Positions 1 to 7,101 of a stretch of 19,818 bases of DNA are shown in pieces. Made by a program: the position numbers and the translations under genes. How positions within the stretch are numbered: position 1 is the stretch's first letter; each line of letters opens with the position of its first letter. The notes below the pieces were generated by a model, which had not been told where the DNA came from, made no database searches, and saw only the letters and a program-made list of their open reading frames with translations. Source of the DNA: Shewanellaceae bacterium UBA2521 (GTDB lineage Bacteria > Pseudomonadota > Gammaproteobacteria > Enterobacterales > Shewanellaceae); NCBI GenBank assembly GCA_002341165.1, contig DDNL01000081.1:1-19818 (forward strand), read 5' to 3'.

Positions 1-327
1 GTCTATATCAAAATTTTTATTCATTTTTTTTATATCTATATAATGATTTTGAAGATAAATTATGTTTTTTTCTCTATACAGCGGCCAACATACAATATAA
101 TTAGCATATTTAGGGTTATACATAGAAGTTATAAAACAAGCTTTATCATTTCCTTCTAAAATAGATTGTATAGCTCTTCTCCACTGATCAAAATATTGAT
201 TCCTTGACCAATATGAATTTGAAGCGTGAAAGTCTTCATCTAAGCCATCTATACCATGAATATGCCCTGTAAAAACGGGATCATTGTACTGTTTTGTTAG
301 CTGCTTTCCTAAGTCTATAGAGAACAT
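1..327 (-). CDS. CdiI-like immunity protein, cut by window edge
   Basis: An open frame reads leftward from an ATG at 327 and runs off the window at base 1, giving 109 codons without a stop. The start has a good ribosome-binding site (AAGGA, 8 bases upstream). The protein begins MFSIDLGKQLTKQYNDPVF and carries a run at residues 47-97 with DQWRRAI, ILEG, CFITSMYNP and WPLYREKNIIYLQNHY. That pattern resembles immunity proteins of contact-dependent inhibition systems (CdiI-like), which bind and neutralise a cognate toxin in the cytoplasm. The family call is from memory and tentative. No signal peptide or membrane segment is seen. A strong terminator separates it from the upstream 80-aa gene, so it is probably transcribed from its own promoter. 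Its leader (326-366) is repeated in decayed form at 1458-1498. Confidence 0.6.
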   Translation of the reverse strand, partial: MFSIDLGKQLTKQYNDPVFTGHIHGIDGLDEDFHASNSYWSRNQYFDQWRRAIQSILEGNDKACFITSMYNPKYANYIVCWPLYREKNIIYLQNHYIDIKKMNKNFDID

Positions 328-366
328 AAAATTAATCCTTAATCCGATTCGAAAAATCGGTATTAT
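326..366. repeat. Leader repeat, copy 1, with hairpin
   Basis: This stretch just upstream of the CdiI-like start is similar, without gaps, to 1458-1498: shared blocks include ATAAAATTAA, TTAATCC, GAAA and GTATTAT. Copy 1 holds a perfect 6-bp stem, CCGATT (344-349) with AATCGG (355-360), around a 5-base loop, on the minus-strand message just ahead of the ribosome-binding site. It could affect translation, but that is inference. Confidence 0.5.
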
Positions 367-421
367 ATGTACCTATTCTCTTAAATTTATCTATAAATGT
401 TCTACTTAAGTAGATGCAATT

Positions 422-457
422 AAAAATTAAAGCTGGATTTTTAATAACCAGCTTTAA
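422..457 (-). terminator. Rho-independent terminator after the 80-aa gene
   Basis: Bases 427-436 (TTAAAGCTGG) and 448-457 (CCAGCTTTAA) form a perfect 10-bp stem around an 11-base loop. On the minus strand the stem is followed by a U-run (A422-426 on the plus strand). It lies 10 bases past the stop of the gene at 467-709. The other side also has a T-run, so it may work in both directions. Confidence 0.75.
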
Positions 458-466
458 AGTTATTTT

Positions 467-709
467 TTACTTCTCAGTGTAACTTAAAGTATAATCATAT
501 TTTGTACTATTAAACTCTATATGAGTATGCTCTTGAAAAAAAGTAATATGTTCTTCTGAAAGGCTATAGCAGAAGACTAAATTATAGTCATCATCATTTT
601 CTTCTAAAACAAGTTTCTGTAGGCTTTCTAGTGTAATTGAACTTGGTAATTCATAAGTTTTGACTAGCTCTTCTGTTTCTTTTAAAAAACACTCGATAAC
701 TCTTTTCAT
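467..709 (-). CDS. Small acidic protein, DUF7683-like, probable immunity protein
   Basis: An 80-residue protein starting MKRVIECFLKETEELVKTYE. It is rich in Glu and Asp, has no Cys cluster or membrane segment, and ends in a KYDYTLSYTEK tail. The layout (RVIE-F-KETEELV, ELP, LEELQKL-type core, then HIEF-KYDY near the end) resembles the short DUF7683 proteins often found near polymorphic toxins; this match is from memory and not certain. The ATG at 709 has no convincing ribosome-binding site (GGAG lies about 13 bases upstream). It is followed by a strong terminator, which supports a real transcribed gene. An immunity role is inferred from size, acidity and neighbours. Confidence 0.55.
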   Translation of the reverse strand: MKRVIECFLKETEELVKTYELPSSITLESLQKLVLEENDDDYNLVFCYSLSEEHITFFQEHTHIEFNSTKYDYTLSYTEK

Positions 710-846
710 TTGAATTTATGGCTCCACACGCCTTTTTGGGTGAGCGAGTTTAGTTTGTTGTCCCATATTAGGCTAAAAAGATATAGCCTAAATATGAATA
801 TTTCAAGAGTGTATACTGTTTTTATTCTTCTCGGTTATTTACCTAT

Positions 847-1032
847 TCAAGAGTCAGATAAGGAATCTGAAATTTGTTTTTTAGCTATTTGAATACTCCA
901 GTTTTTAGGCTTCCTTGGTTCAACACCCTCCTCATCATTAAACCATTCTGCTCCATCGTCAAGCCATTCCTTTCGTACTCTATAAATATCGCTTTCACCT
1001 CGAATATCAGGCCCATGTTGAGAGTCACAACA
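847..1032 (-). pseudogene. 5'-truncated relic of the Cys-rich (two CxxC) protein family
   Basis: Reading leftward from 1032 to a TGA at 847-849, the frame gives CCDSQHGPD, then YRVRKEWLDDGAEWF and EPRKPKNWSIQIAKKQI. This aligns with the second half of the intact gene at 11052-11402 (CTCCFVQFGYED, LYRKNWLSSGAEF, KPKNWNLAEQLQAI). The first half with its CxxC pair is missing, and an in-frame TGA (1033-1035) sits directly upstream of the Cys pair. The GF(Y)ED segment is also disturbed. I take it as a broken paralogue, brought in or duplicated within the immunity cluster. A nearby inverted repeat TTAGGCT/AGCCTAA (768-774/785-791) has no U-run. Confidence 0.6.
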
Positions 1033-1084
1033 TCAGTCTAAATTTCATGTTAATAAAGACTAACGTCAGATCAGCAGATCGATA

Positions 1085-1336
1085 TTATTTCTTCTTTGAT
1101 AGGTTTATAGCCTTATTTAGAATATCCACAGCCGCATTTTGTTGACATTCAGATTTCAAAGTGTAGAGAGCTAATTCTAAATCGTTATCTAACTCTTTAC
1201 TTATAGAGTCTCGGTTCTCAAGGTCTTCGTCAGATAGCAATAAAGTCGATAACCTCTTCTGAATAAATGATAAATCTAATTTTTTTTCAATTACAGCTTT
1301 TTTAAGCTCTATTAATTTTCTTGTTAAATCTCTCAA
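1085..1336 (-). CDS. Unrecognised 83-aa helical protein, TTG start or truncated
   Basis: An open frame of 83 codons that starts at a TTG (1336). No ATG lies upstream in frame before a TGA at 1346-1348, and the ribosome-binding site is poor. The product is rich in Leu, Lys and Glu, with a heptad-like pattern suggesting all-helical structure (LTRKLIELKKAVIEKKLDL, then SKELDNDLELALYTL). I do not recognise the family. The same TTGAGAGAT start occurs at 11402, where it is also the only usable start, so TTG initiation is plausible. It may instead be the tail of a longer gene interrupted by the TGA. Size and neighbours suggest an immunity gene or relic. Confidence 0.4.
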   Translation of the reverse strand: MRDLTRKLIELKKAVIEKKLDLSFIQKRLSTLLLSDEDLENRDSISKELDNDLELALYTLKSECQQNAAVDILNKAINLSKKK

Positions 1337-1345
1337 TTTCTTATC

Positions 1346-1471
1346 TCACTTTGTGATCATTGTTACAGCTGTACCTTTATAATTGGCAATTATTTGCAAG
1401 GAACTAGAGCTGTAAGAAAAATTACCATGTGCTTGTTTAATGCGTTTGCTTGGAGAAATAAAATTAACCAT
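1346..1471 (-). pseudogene. Short frame after the decayed leader copy, likely relic
   Basis: A 41-codon frame from an ATG at 1471, with AGAGG four bases upstream, begins MVNFISPSKRIKQAHGNF and ends at TGA 1346-1348. It sits on the second copy of the leader that precedes the CdiI-like gene, and at the base matching that gene's ATG this copy has ATT. The frame is the same as that of the 83-codon frame downstream, with only the TGA and three codons between them. I do not recognise the peptide. It is probably the remains of an immunity gene rather than a working gene. Confidence 0.3.
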
Positions 1472-1498
1472 TAATCCTCTTTGAAAGATCAGTATTAT
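1458..1498. repeat. Leader repeat, copy 2, diverged
   Basis: The diverged second copy of the leader at 326-366, with no gap over about 41 bases. The hairpin of copy 1 is replaced by a TCTTT/AAAGA self-complementary core. It marks an old duplication of an immunity-gene promoter or leader. Confidence 0.45.
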
Positions 1499-1649
1499 GC
1501 AACTATTGACTTTCTCCCTGTAAATTGCCAGCATCTATTCATGATGAAATACAGCTCAAAAAATAAATTGAAATATCCACTAGTATAATAGATGCTTTAG
1601 TCTTCTAACAAACTTTCATTATTCTATGACTAAATATATCTGGTTTTCT

Positions 1650-2183
1650 TCATTTCAAAATTTTTTTTTCATCTTCTAAAAAGCTTTTCCACTTTTTAAT
1701 CATAACCAATTCATATTTTGAAAAGTTTGTGTTTACAGGTAGCTCCACCTCTAAGTTTTCAGTGTCTATATCTTCTGCTGGCATATATTTAGCAAAGCCA
1801 TTCATTGATTTAGGGTAATTGAAATCAGAAAAAACAAACCAGACAATATCAAAGATATCATCTTTATCAAGCATATTATCATGTAACCAATATAATATTA
1901 AAAATAGCCACTTTCTCTGTATTAAAGGTATTGATTTACTCACACCTTCTTTTGCTAGTTTGCACAGAATGATTAACTTTGATTCCTCATCTATTGCATA
2001 TGACATATCTAATAAAAGTCCTTGCAATTGATCTACTCGATAAATTCTATCAATGACATATTTATCTAAAAAATCTGATGTAATCATTTTATTTTTATAA
2101 GCCCATAATAATTCACACCATTCTAAATCCGTTACATTCATAACAAAATCAAAAGGCAGGAAATTATAATTTATACCACCCAT
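1650..2183 (-). CDS. DUF2247 family protein, probable immunity protein
   Basis: A 177-residue protein with the hallmarks I know from DUF2247: an early Trp-rich block (LEWCELLWAYKNKMIT, residues 20-35), a central W-LF-ILYWLHDN segment (about 92-102), then DIVWFVFSDFNYP (113-125) and YMPAED with a short tail. Length fits the family. The ATG at 2183 has AAGG upstream (AAGAAGGTATAAG before ATG). Members are cytoplasmic, of unknown biochemistry, and often sit in clusters of toxin-immunity genes; the immunity role here is inferred from that. It lies 139 bases downstream of the small HEAT-like gene on the same strand and may share its transcript. No toxin gene lies beside it. Confidence 0.65.
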   Translation of the reverse strand: MGGINYNFLPFDFVMNVTDLEWCELLWAYKNKMITSDFLDKYVIDRIYRVDQLQGLLLDMSYAIDEESKLIILCKLAKEGVSKSIPLIQRKWLFLILYWLHDNMLDKDDIFDIVWFVFSDFNYPKSMNGFAKYMPAEDIDTENLEVELPVNTNFSKYELVMIKKWKSFLEDEKKILK

Positions 2184-2322
2184 ATCTTATACCTTCTTAA
2201 TTTAAGACAGAAACCTTAAAATTGATGAGTGATTTCGGTATAAAAAACCTTAATCGCTATCTGTTTAACCTTCAGATTTTATCAAAAATAGTCATTAAAT
2301 TTTTCATTTTTATATATAAATA

Positions 2323-2715
2323 TTATTTTTTTGTATTTCTAACTTTACAAGATTTATTTTTGGTAAATAATTCAATTTCACTTAAAGTTTCACAGACCGT
2401 CTCACGGATATCTAACCTGTTTAAAACAACTTTATTTAATTCTTTTATAAATATTTTTTTCTTAATATGAAACTGGCTAGATAATCTTGCAAGGTGTCCA
2501 ACTCCAATAATAGCAGCACGTGCAAGTACTACATTGTGATGATGAATATATTTAAGATAAACATTACAAGCCCATCTAAAGTCATCTATGTGACAAATAC
2601 TTACAAGAACCAAAGAAGATTTAGATTCATCTTCCTGTTCCAAAATAGATTCAGCTTCATCTTTATCTATGTCATATTTTAAAGACTCATATTTCACAAT
2701 ACAGGCTCCATTCAT
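2323..2715 (-). CDS. Small HEAT-like repeat protein, probable immunity protein
   Basis: A 130-residue protein. The core (residues 37-116) reads as paired helices: LVSICHIDDFRWACNVYLKYI, then NVVLARAAIIGVGHLARLSS, then LNKVVLNRLDIRETVCETLSEIELF. This is the layout of short HEAT-type immunity proteins that wrap a toxin, with the R-A-A-GVGHLARL segment most typical. The ATG at 2713-2715 overlaps the TAA of the upstream frame as TAATG, and there is no ribosome-binding site of its own, so translation was probably coupled to that gene. As the upstream gene is now broken, its expression may be reduced. The last 15 residues are basic and look unstructured. Confidence 0.6.
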   Translation of the reverse strand: MNGACIVKYESLKYDIDKDEAESILEQEDESKSSLVLVSICHIDDFRWACNVYLKYIHHHNVVLARAAIIGVGHLARLSSQFHIKKKIFIKELNKVVLNRLDIRETVCETLSEIELFTKNKSCKVRNTKK

Positions 2716-2967
2716 TAATAATTTGTATTTGAACTAAGTAAAATAATAGCTTGTTCAAAACTATCTATATCATCACTTAAAAATTCTTCATTAATCCTTC
2801 TTAAATGAAATTTAACGTTTGCTCCATAATCAGTTTCGCATAGAATATCGATCAAATTTAAATCAGAAAGATATTCTTGTAAATAAATGGTCAAGGTATC
2901 TAATTCAACTAGCCATTTTTTTTATTAGGCTCAACATCAAAATAAAATAAAAAACAAAATCAACAGG
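2715..2967 (-). pseudogene. Frameshifted gene, formerly coupled to the HEAT-like gene
   Basis: The last 70 or so codons are open (WLVELDTLTIYLQEYLSDL to LLSSNTNY, TAA at 2715-2717). The frame breaks at an A8 tract on the minus strand (plus 2916-2923). With one added A the reading continues upstream as DVEPNKKWLVEL. A second shift near 2939-2945 would join PVDFVFYF to it. So it is a decayed gene, or conceivably one with slippage on the A-run. The family is not recognised. Overlap of its stop with the next start (TAATG) shows it once formed an operon with the HEAT-like gene. Confidence 0.5.
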
Positions 2968-3007
2968 TCAAATAACAATCTGTGCTTAGATTTAAAATGT
3001 TTTTTTC

Positions 3008-3035
3008 TTGTTTTTACAAAGTGCTGATGTATTAT
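3008..3035 (+). promoter_or_regulatory. Candidate sigma-70 promoter for the thi operon
   Basis: TTGTTT (3008-3013) and TATTAT (3030-3035) are spaced by 16 bases, with TATAAA just after. It lies about 150 bases ahead of thiD. The match is only fair in such AT-rich DNA. I looked between here and 3186 for the TPP riboswitch core (CUGAGA and the ACCUGAUC-type pair) and did not find it. Confidence 0.25.
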
Positions 3036-3185
3036 AAATAAAATTAATTATTTATGAATCAAAAAAAATACAAGTCATTACTACTTTAAAATCTTGTTAA
3101 TTATTGTAAAAGAATTACAGTCATAGTCTATAGCAGCATGCTGCGTAAATTTTATTTAGACAACTTGCTATTAAGGTACAACACT

Positions 3186-3992
3186 ATGAAAAATAATAAA
3201 ATTATATTAACTATCGCTGGATCCGACTCCTCTGGTGGTGCAGGAATTCAGGCAGATATTAAAACATTCAGTGCTTTAAATACTTATGCTGCAAGCGTTA
3301 TTACAGCGGTCACAGCTCAAAATACGCATACTGTTGCTCATGTTGCTGATGTGCCAGAAGAGAATATACAACAACAAATGGAATGTGTTTTTTCTGATTT
3401 AGATGTTGCCGCCGTAAAAGTAGGTATGCTCGCTTCTTCTCCTGTTATATCGATGGTTCACCGCCAACTTTTACACAAAAACATTCCCATTGTGCTCGAT
3501 CCTGTCATGATCTCTAAGTCAGGATGTGCCCTCCTTGATGCTGAGGCTTGTGCCACATTGAAAGAACTCCTTATCCCCATAACAACGGTTTTAACACCTA
3601 ATGTTCCTGAAGCAGCCTGCTTGCTTGGAACTCCCGAAGCAAGATCAGTTGAAGACTTAGTGGACCAAGGTGAAAAGTTAATGGCTTTAGGATGTAAAGC
3701 CATCGTGATGAAAGGTGGGCACTTGGATTCATCAGTCTGTACAGATGTTCTAATTCAACAGGATCAAGCGCCTATCTTCTTTGAACACCCTAGAGTGAAC
3801 ACAAAAAATACACACGGAACAGGTTGTACTTACTCTGCTGCGATTGCAGCTTTCATGGGTCGAGGCTTCTCTATCACTGACGCCGTACGTCAAGCACATG
3901 ATTACTTATATCAAGCTATTGTTCATGCGGATAAGCTTCAGGTCGGTTCAGGCCATGGACCTACGCATCATTTTCATAAAGTTTGGTCTTAA
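3186..3992 (+). CDS. thiD: Hydroxymethylpyrimidine (phosphate) kinase ThiD
   Basis: Phosphorylates 4-amino-5-hydroxymethyl-2-methylpyrimidine (HMP) and HMP-P to HMP-PP, the pyrimidine donor for thiamin phosphate. It belongs to the ribokinase fold. The protein (268 aa, normal length) opens with ILTIAGSDSSGGAGIQADIKTF, the signature substrate-binding segment. It has VLDPVMISKSG in the middle, TPNVPEAACLLG, and the anion-hole motif NTHGTGCTYSAAIAAF near the C-terminus. I chose the ATG at 3186, not 3138, because AAGG (3173-3176) lies 9 bases upstream and the family starts just before the IAGSDSSGG motif. It heads the thiamin operon; the ABC ATPase starts 10 bases after its stop. Confidence 0.95.
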   Translation: MKNNKIILTIAGSDSSGGAGIQADIKTFSALNTYAASVITAVTAQNTHTVAHVADVPEENIQQQMECVFSDLDVAAVKVGMLASSPVISMVHRQLLHKNIPIVLDPVMISKSGCALLDAEACATLKELLIPITTVLTPNVPEAACLLGTPEARSVEDLVDQGEKLMALGCKAIVMKGGHLDSSVCTDVLIQQDQAPIFFEHPRVNTKNTHGTGCTYSAAIAAFMGRGFSITDAVRQAHDYLYQAIVHADKLQVGSGHGPTHHFHKVWS

Positions 3993-4002
3993 AGATTTTT
4001 GC

Positions 4003-4734
4003 ATGTTATCGATTGACAACGCCTACTTAAGTTTTGAGCATAGAGAAATTTTTTCTCAGGTTTCTCTAACACTTCCATCTGAATCGTGGACTTCCATTCT
4101 AGGCACAACAGGATGCGGTAAGTCGTCTCTACTTAAACTGCTGACAGGCATTATTCCACAAAGTCATACCGCATCTTTTACAGCAAATCAAACAGACTTA
4201 CACCAAAAAGTAGCTTATATGGCACAATCTGATGTACTTATGCCTTGGTTAAATATCCTTGAAAATATCTTTTTAGGCCATACCTTATCGATGCGTTCTA
4301 TAACAGAAGAAGATAAAGATAAGGCGCATTTACTCTTAAAAAAAGTAGGTTTATTTGAATACGCACACGCATACCCAAAAGATTTATCAGGTGGTATGCG
4401 CCAGCGCGTTGCACTTGTTCGTACGTTAATGCAAAATCGTCCCATTATTTTTATGGATGAACCTTTTTCTGCATTAGACGCTATCACGCGCTACGAAATG
4501 CAAGAGCTAGCGCACGCATGTTTACAGAATAAAACCGTACTATTGATTACACATGATCCTCTTGAAGCATTACGCCTCAGTCATCAAGTTCTTATTATGA
4601 CAAAACATAAGACGCTTCAGAAGATCTCTTTACCTTCATCCAAGCCATTACGAGATGCGGATGATCCCGAACTTTTCCCTATACAAAAAGAGCTTTTATC
4701 TTTACTACGTGAAAATCCAACATATGCAACTTAA
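4003..4734 (+). CDS. thiZ: ABC transporter ATPase, thiamin-precursor uptake (ThiZ type)
   Basis: The ATP-hydrolysing subunit of an importer for a pyrimidine precursor such as formylaminopyrimidine or HMP; it acts at the inner face of the membrane. The 243-residue protein has every ABC motif: Walker A GTTGCGKS (34-41), Q-loop glutamine (Q76), signature LSGGMRQR (128-135), Walker B IIFMDEP (148-154, catalytic E153), D-loop SALD and switch His184. Its similarity is to the nitrate/taurine/ThiZ group of ATPases. The frame is open further upstream, inside thiD, but the ATG at 4003 (MLSIDNAYLSF) gives the usual N-terminus. Its last 11 bases overlap the permease gene. The symbol is assigned from gene order; substrate is inferred. 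Confidence 0.85.
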   Translation: MLSIDNAYLSFEHREIFSQVSLTLPSESWTSILGTTGCGKSSLLKLLTGIIPQSHTASFTANQTDLHQKVAYMAQSDVLMPWLNILENIFLGHTLSMRSITEEDKDKAHLLLKKVGLFEYAHAYPKDLSGGMRQRVALVRTLMQNRPIIFMDEPFSALDAITRYEMQELAHACLQNKTVLLITHDPLEALRLSHQVLIMTKHKTLQKISLPSSKPLRDADDPELFPIQKELLSLLRENPTYAT

Positions 4735-5497
4735 AGTCATAAAAAATATCATCTATATTCTCTTTACCATGAGCTGTTTTCTGGTGCTGTGGGAGTGTAT
4801 TTCACGTTTCTCGAGTATTCCTCGTTTTCTTTTACCATCACCTGCAGACGTCGGACTATTTTTTAAAGAAAACTATATCACTCTAGGACAACATAGTTAT
4901 GTCACTTTTAAAGAAGTTTTTTTAAGCCTAGTGGTTGGCTGCTTTTTCGCTTTTTTATTTGCTTTATCTATGTTGATGTTTCCTTTCTTGCAACGTGCAT
5001 TCAATCCTATTTTTGTGATGAGTCAATGCATCCCAACTTTTGCTATTGCCCCTTTAATCATTCTTTGGCTAGGGTTTGGTGTGGCATCAAAAGTGGTCAT
5101 CGCAAGTTTAATGATATTTTTTCCTATGACCACAAATGCTTATGATGGGTTGTCGCAAACTCCCAAGGATTATTTGCAATTAGCACACACCATGAATAGC
5201 AATACATGGACTTCTCTTCGTTATATCCGTATTCCAGCGGCGTTACCCATGATCGCCACGGGCATCAAAATATCTGTAGTCATTGCTCCTATTGGTGCTG
5301 TGATTGGTGAGTGGTCTGGCTCTAGTGAAGGGCTAGGGCATTTTATGATGTACTGCAACAGTCGCATGGAAGTTGCAGGCATGTTTGCCGCGCTTATAAC
5401 TTTATCTCTTGGTGCGATAAGTCTATTTTACGCTACAGATTACAGCTTAAAAAAAGCACTCTTTTGGGTTCATGACACAACACATTCACTTCAATAA
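4724..5497 (+). CDS. thiX: ABC transporter permease, thiamin-precursor uptake (ThiX type)
   Basis: The membrane subunit of the same importer. The 257-residue protein has about six hydrophobic segments, the first at residues 8-26. A BPD-type loop follows with the pattern T-NAYDGLSQTPKDYLQLAHTM and, further on, IRIPAALPMIATGIK, the EAA-type segment that docks with the ATPase. The next block, IGAVIGEWSGSSEGLGHFM, is typical of SsuC/ThiX permeases. I placed the start at 4724, overlapping the ATPase stop by 11 bases, since the longer frame would start deep in the ATPase gene. The ribosome-binding site is weak, as expected with translational coupling. A downstream ATG at 4769 is a less likely start. 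Confidence 0.85.
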   Translation: MQLKVIKNIIYILFTMSCFLVLWECISRFSSIPRFLLPSPADVGLFFKENYITLGQHSYVTFKEVFLSLVVGCFFAFLFALSMLMFPFLQRAFNPIFVMSQCIPTFAIAPLIILWLGFGVASKVVIASLMIFFPMTTNAYDGLSQTPKDYLQLAHTMNSNTWTSLRYIRIPAALPMIATGIKISVVIAPIGAVIGEWSGSSEGLGHFMMYCNSRMEVAGMFAALITLSLGAISLFYATDYSLKKALFWVHDTTHSLQ

Positions 5498-5514
5498 AAT
5501 AATAAGGATTCATG

Positions 5515-6444
5515 ATGTTCAAAAAACTTGTTCTGCTTACTTTTGTATTTTTTAGTCTTCAATCACATGCGGTACAAACGCTGAACGTCGTGCTGGACTG
5601 GATTATCAATCCAAGCCACGGCCCCATTATTGTCGCCAAACAAAAAGGTTACTTTCATGATGAAGGCTTAAATGTCATATTGCATGAGCCCACTGATCCA
5701 GCCATGCCAGCAAAACTTGTAGCTGCAAAAAAGTTTGATTTAGCTGTAACATACCAAGAAAGCTTTACCTACGATCTGGTGCATCACTTGCCTTTAATGA
5801 AAGTATCTACCCTTATCTCAAGCCCACTTAACTGCGTTATGGTATTAAAGAAATCAGGCATCACAAGCTTAAGTCAACTTGATGGAAAAAAATTAGGCTA
5901 TTCTATTCCATCTGAAATCATGACATTAGATGTCATGCTTGCTTACAAGCAAAAAAAAGCGCCTAAAGTACAAAAAATCCAAGTAGGCTGGAATATTTCA
6001 CAATCTTTATTATCTGGACAAGTCGATGCAGTCTCAGGTGGTTTTCGTACCGTTGAAAAAAATCAAATGAACTTACATGGTGAAGAGGTCACGCTCTTTT
6101 ATCCAGAAGATTATGGGGTGCCTCAATACGATGAACTCATCATTGTTGCGCACCAAAAAACAAAAAACATTGCTGCAATTCAATCTTTTAATCGAGCTTT
6201 AACACGCGCCGTGCAATATATTTCAAACCACCCTGATCAAGCTTGGCTTAGTTTTGTATCTTATGACAAGAAAAAATTAGAGAACACCTTAAATAAAAGG
6301 TCTTGGAACGATTCATTGATTCGGTATGATCATCGTCCTGGGGCGATACATAAGTCACGCTACATCACGTATGCAAAATATCTAAAAAAACATCATATCA
6401 TCAAGTCGATGCCTGACTTTTCTCATGCATTTTTACAACAGTGA
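5515..6444 (+). CDS. thiY: Periplasmic thiamin-precursor binding protein (ThiY, NMT1/THI5-like)
   Basis: Captures a pyrimidine precursor in the periplasm for the ThiXZ transporter. About 309 residues. The N-terminus (FKKLVLLTFVFFSLQSHA) is a clear signal peptide with likely cleavage after SHA. The mature protein starts VQTLNVVLDWIINPSHGPI, the typical NMT1/THI5 opening, followed by VAKQKGYFHDEGLNV. A second conserved stretch, LVAAKKFDLAVTYQES, lies near residues 64-80. There is no CCCFC motif, which fits a bacterial binding protein rather than the eukaryotic synthase. AAGGA (5504-5508) lies 6 bases before ATG 5515 but only 3 before ATG 5512, so I prefer 5515. The exact ligand (formylaminopyrimidine or HMP) cannot be told from sequence. 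Confidence 0.88.
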   Translation: MFKKLVLLTFVFFSLQSHAVQTLNVVLDWIINPSHGPIIVAKQKGYFHDEGLNVILHEPTDPAMPAKLVAAKKFDLAVTYQESFTYDLVHHLPLMKVSTLISSPLNCVMVLKKSGITSLSQLDGKKLGYSIPSEIMTLDVMLAYKQKKAPKVQKIQVGWNISQSLLSGQVDAVSGGFRTVEKNQMNLHGEEVTLFYPEDYGVPQYDELIIVAHQKTKNIAAIQSFNRALTRAVQYISNHPDQAWLSFVSYDKKKLENTLNKRSWNDSLIRYDHRPGAIHKSRYITYAKYLKKHHIIKSMPDFSHAFLQQ

Positions 6445-6453
6445 GCTACTTTT

Positions 6454-7101
6454 ATGACTTATCAAGATTTAATCCAGCTATTCCCTCAACAGTGGCATGC
6501 CTACACACACCACAAATTTGTTCAGCAACTTATCGACGGTACGTTACCTCAAGCAGTATTCAAACACTATCTGCTGCAAGACTATGTGTTTTTAGAAACA
6601 GCTGCCGAGTGTTTTAAGGAACTTGAAAGTAATATCTCAGATGCAGAGCAACAAAGGATACTTGATCAATATAAAGATTTATTTGCACTTGAGATCCCTC
6701 ATCATGCAGAGTATTTCACCGAGCAAGGTTTCACTGAGCGTGACTTTCACTCGATTAAGCTTGCCTCTGGTTCCAAGGCTTATTTAAATTTTTTACAAAC
6801 TGCGAGTCAAACGGGGCAAGCATTTGACTACTTTATGGCACTTTCTCCTTGTGTCATTGGCTATGCCCAAATAGGTCGCGATCTTCAGCATGCATTCAGT
6901 CAAGGTACTCACCCTTACCAAAGCTGGATTGACATCTACAGCGCTGATAGTTACCAAAATCAGGCGCGAAACATTGAAAGTACTTTGAATCATGCTTTTT
7001 CGCTCTTCGATGAGCAAAAAAAATCAGAGATCAAAGCGTCATTTAAGACAGCATGCGAGCTTGAAATTGGCTTTTGGGAGCAATCGTTATGTCAAGTGTG
7101 A
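6454..7101 (+). CDS. tenA: Aminopyrimidine aminohydrolase TenA
   Basis: Hydrolyses aminomethyl-pyrimidine from degraded thiamin to HMP, which ThiD then uses; it thus works downstream of the ThiXYZ importer. The 215-residue cytoplasmic protein has the TenA/THI-4 layout: YLLQDYVFLE (39-48, with D43 and Y44), LSPCVIGYAQIG (130-141, with the catalytic Cys133 and Y137), and the C-terminal CELEIGFWEQSL (201-212, with E204). The active-site Cys places it in the TenA_C group rather than the Cys-less TenA_E group. No signal peptide. It starts 9 bases after thiY stops and overlaps thiM by 13 bases, so the genes form a tightly linked unit. Confidence 0.9.
   Translation: MTYQDLIQLFPQQWHAYTHHKFVQQLIDGTLPQAVFKHYLLQDYVFLETAAECFKELESNISDAEQQRILDQYKDLFALEIPHHAEYFTEQGFTERDFHSIKLASGSKAYLNFLQTASQTGQAFDYFMALSPCVIGYAQIGRDLQHAFSQGTHPYQSWIDIYSADSYQNQARNIESTLNHAFSLFDEQKKSEIKASFKTACELEIGFWEQSLCQV

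Noticed and set aside
710..892. 60-codon plus-strand ORF
   Set aside because: No ribosome-binding site or family pattern. It starts opposite the 80-aa gene's start and overlaps the Cys-rich relic on the other strand.
1346..1348. In-frame TGA as a selenocysteine codon
   Set aside because: No selenocysteine insertion hairpin is apparent just after it, and the surrounding sequence is a leader duplication, so decay is simpler.
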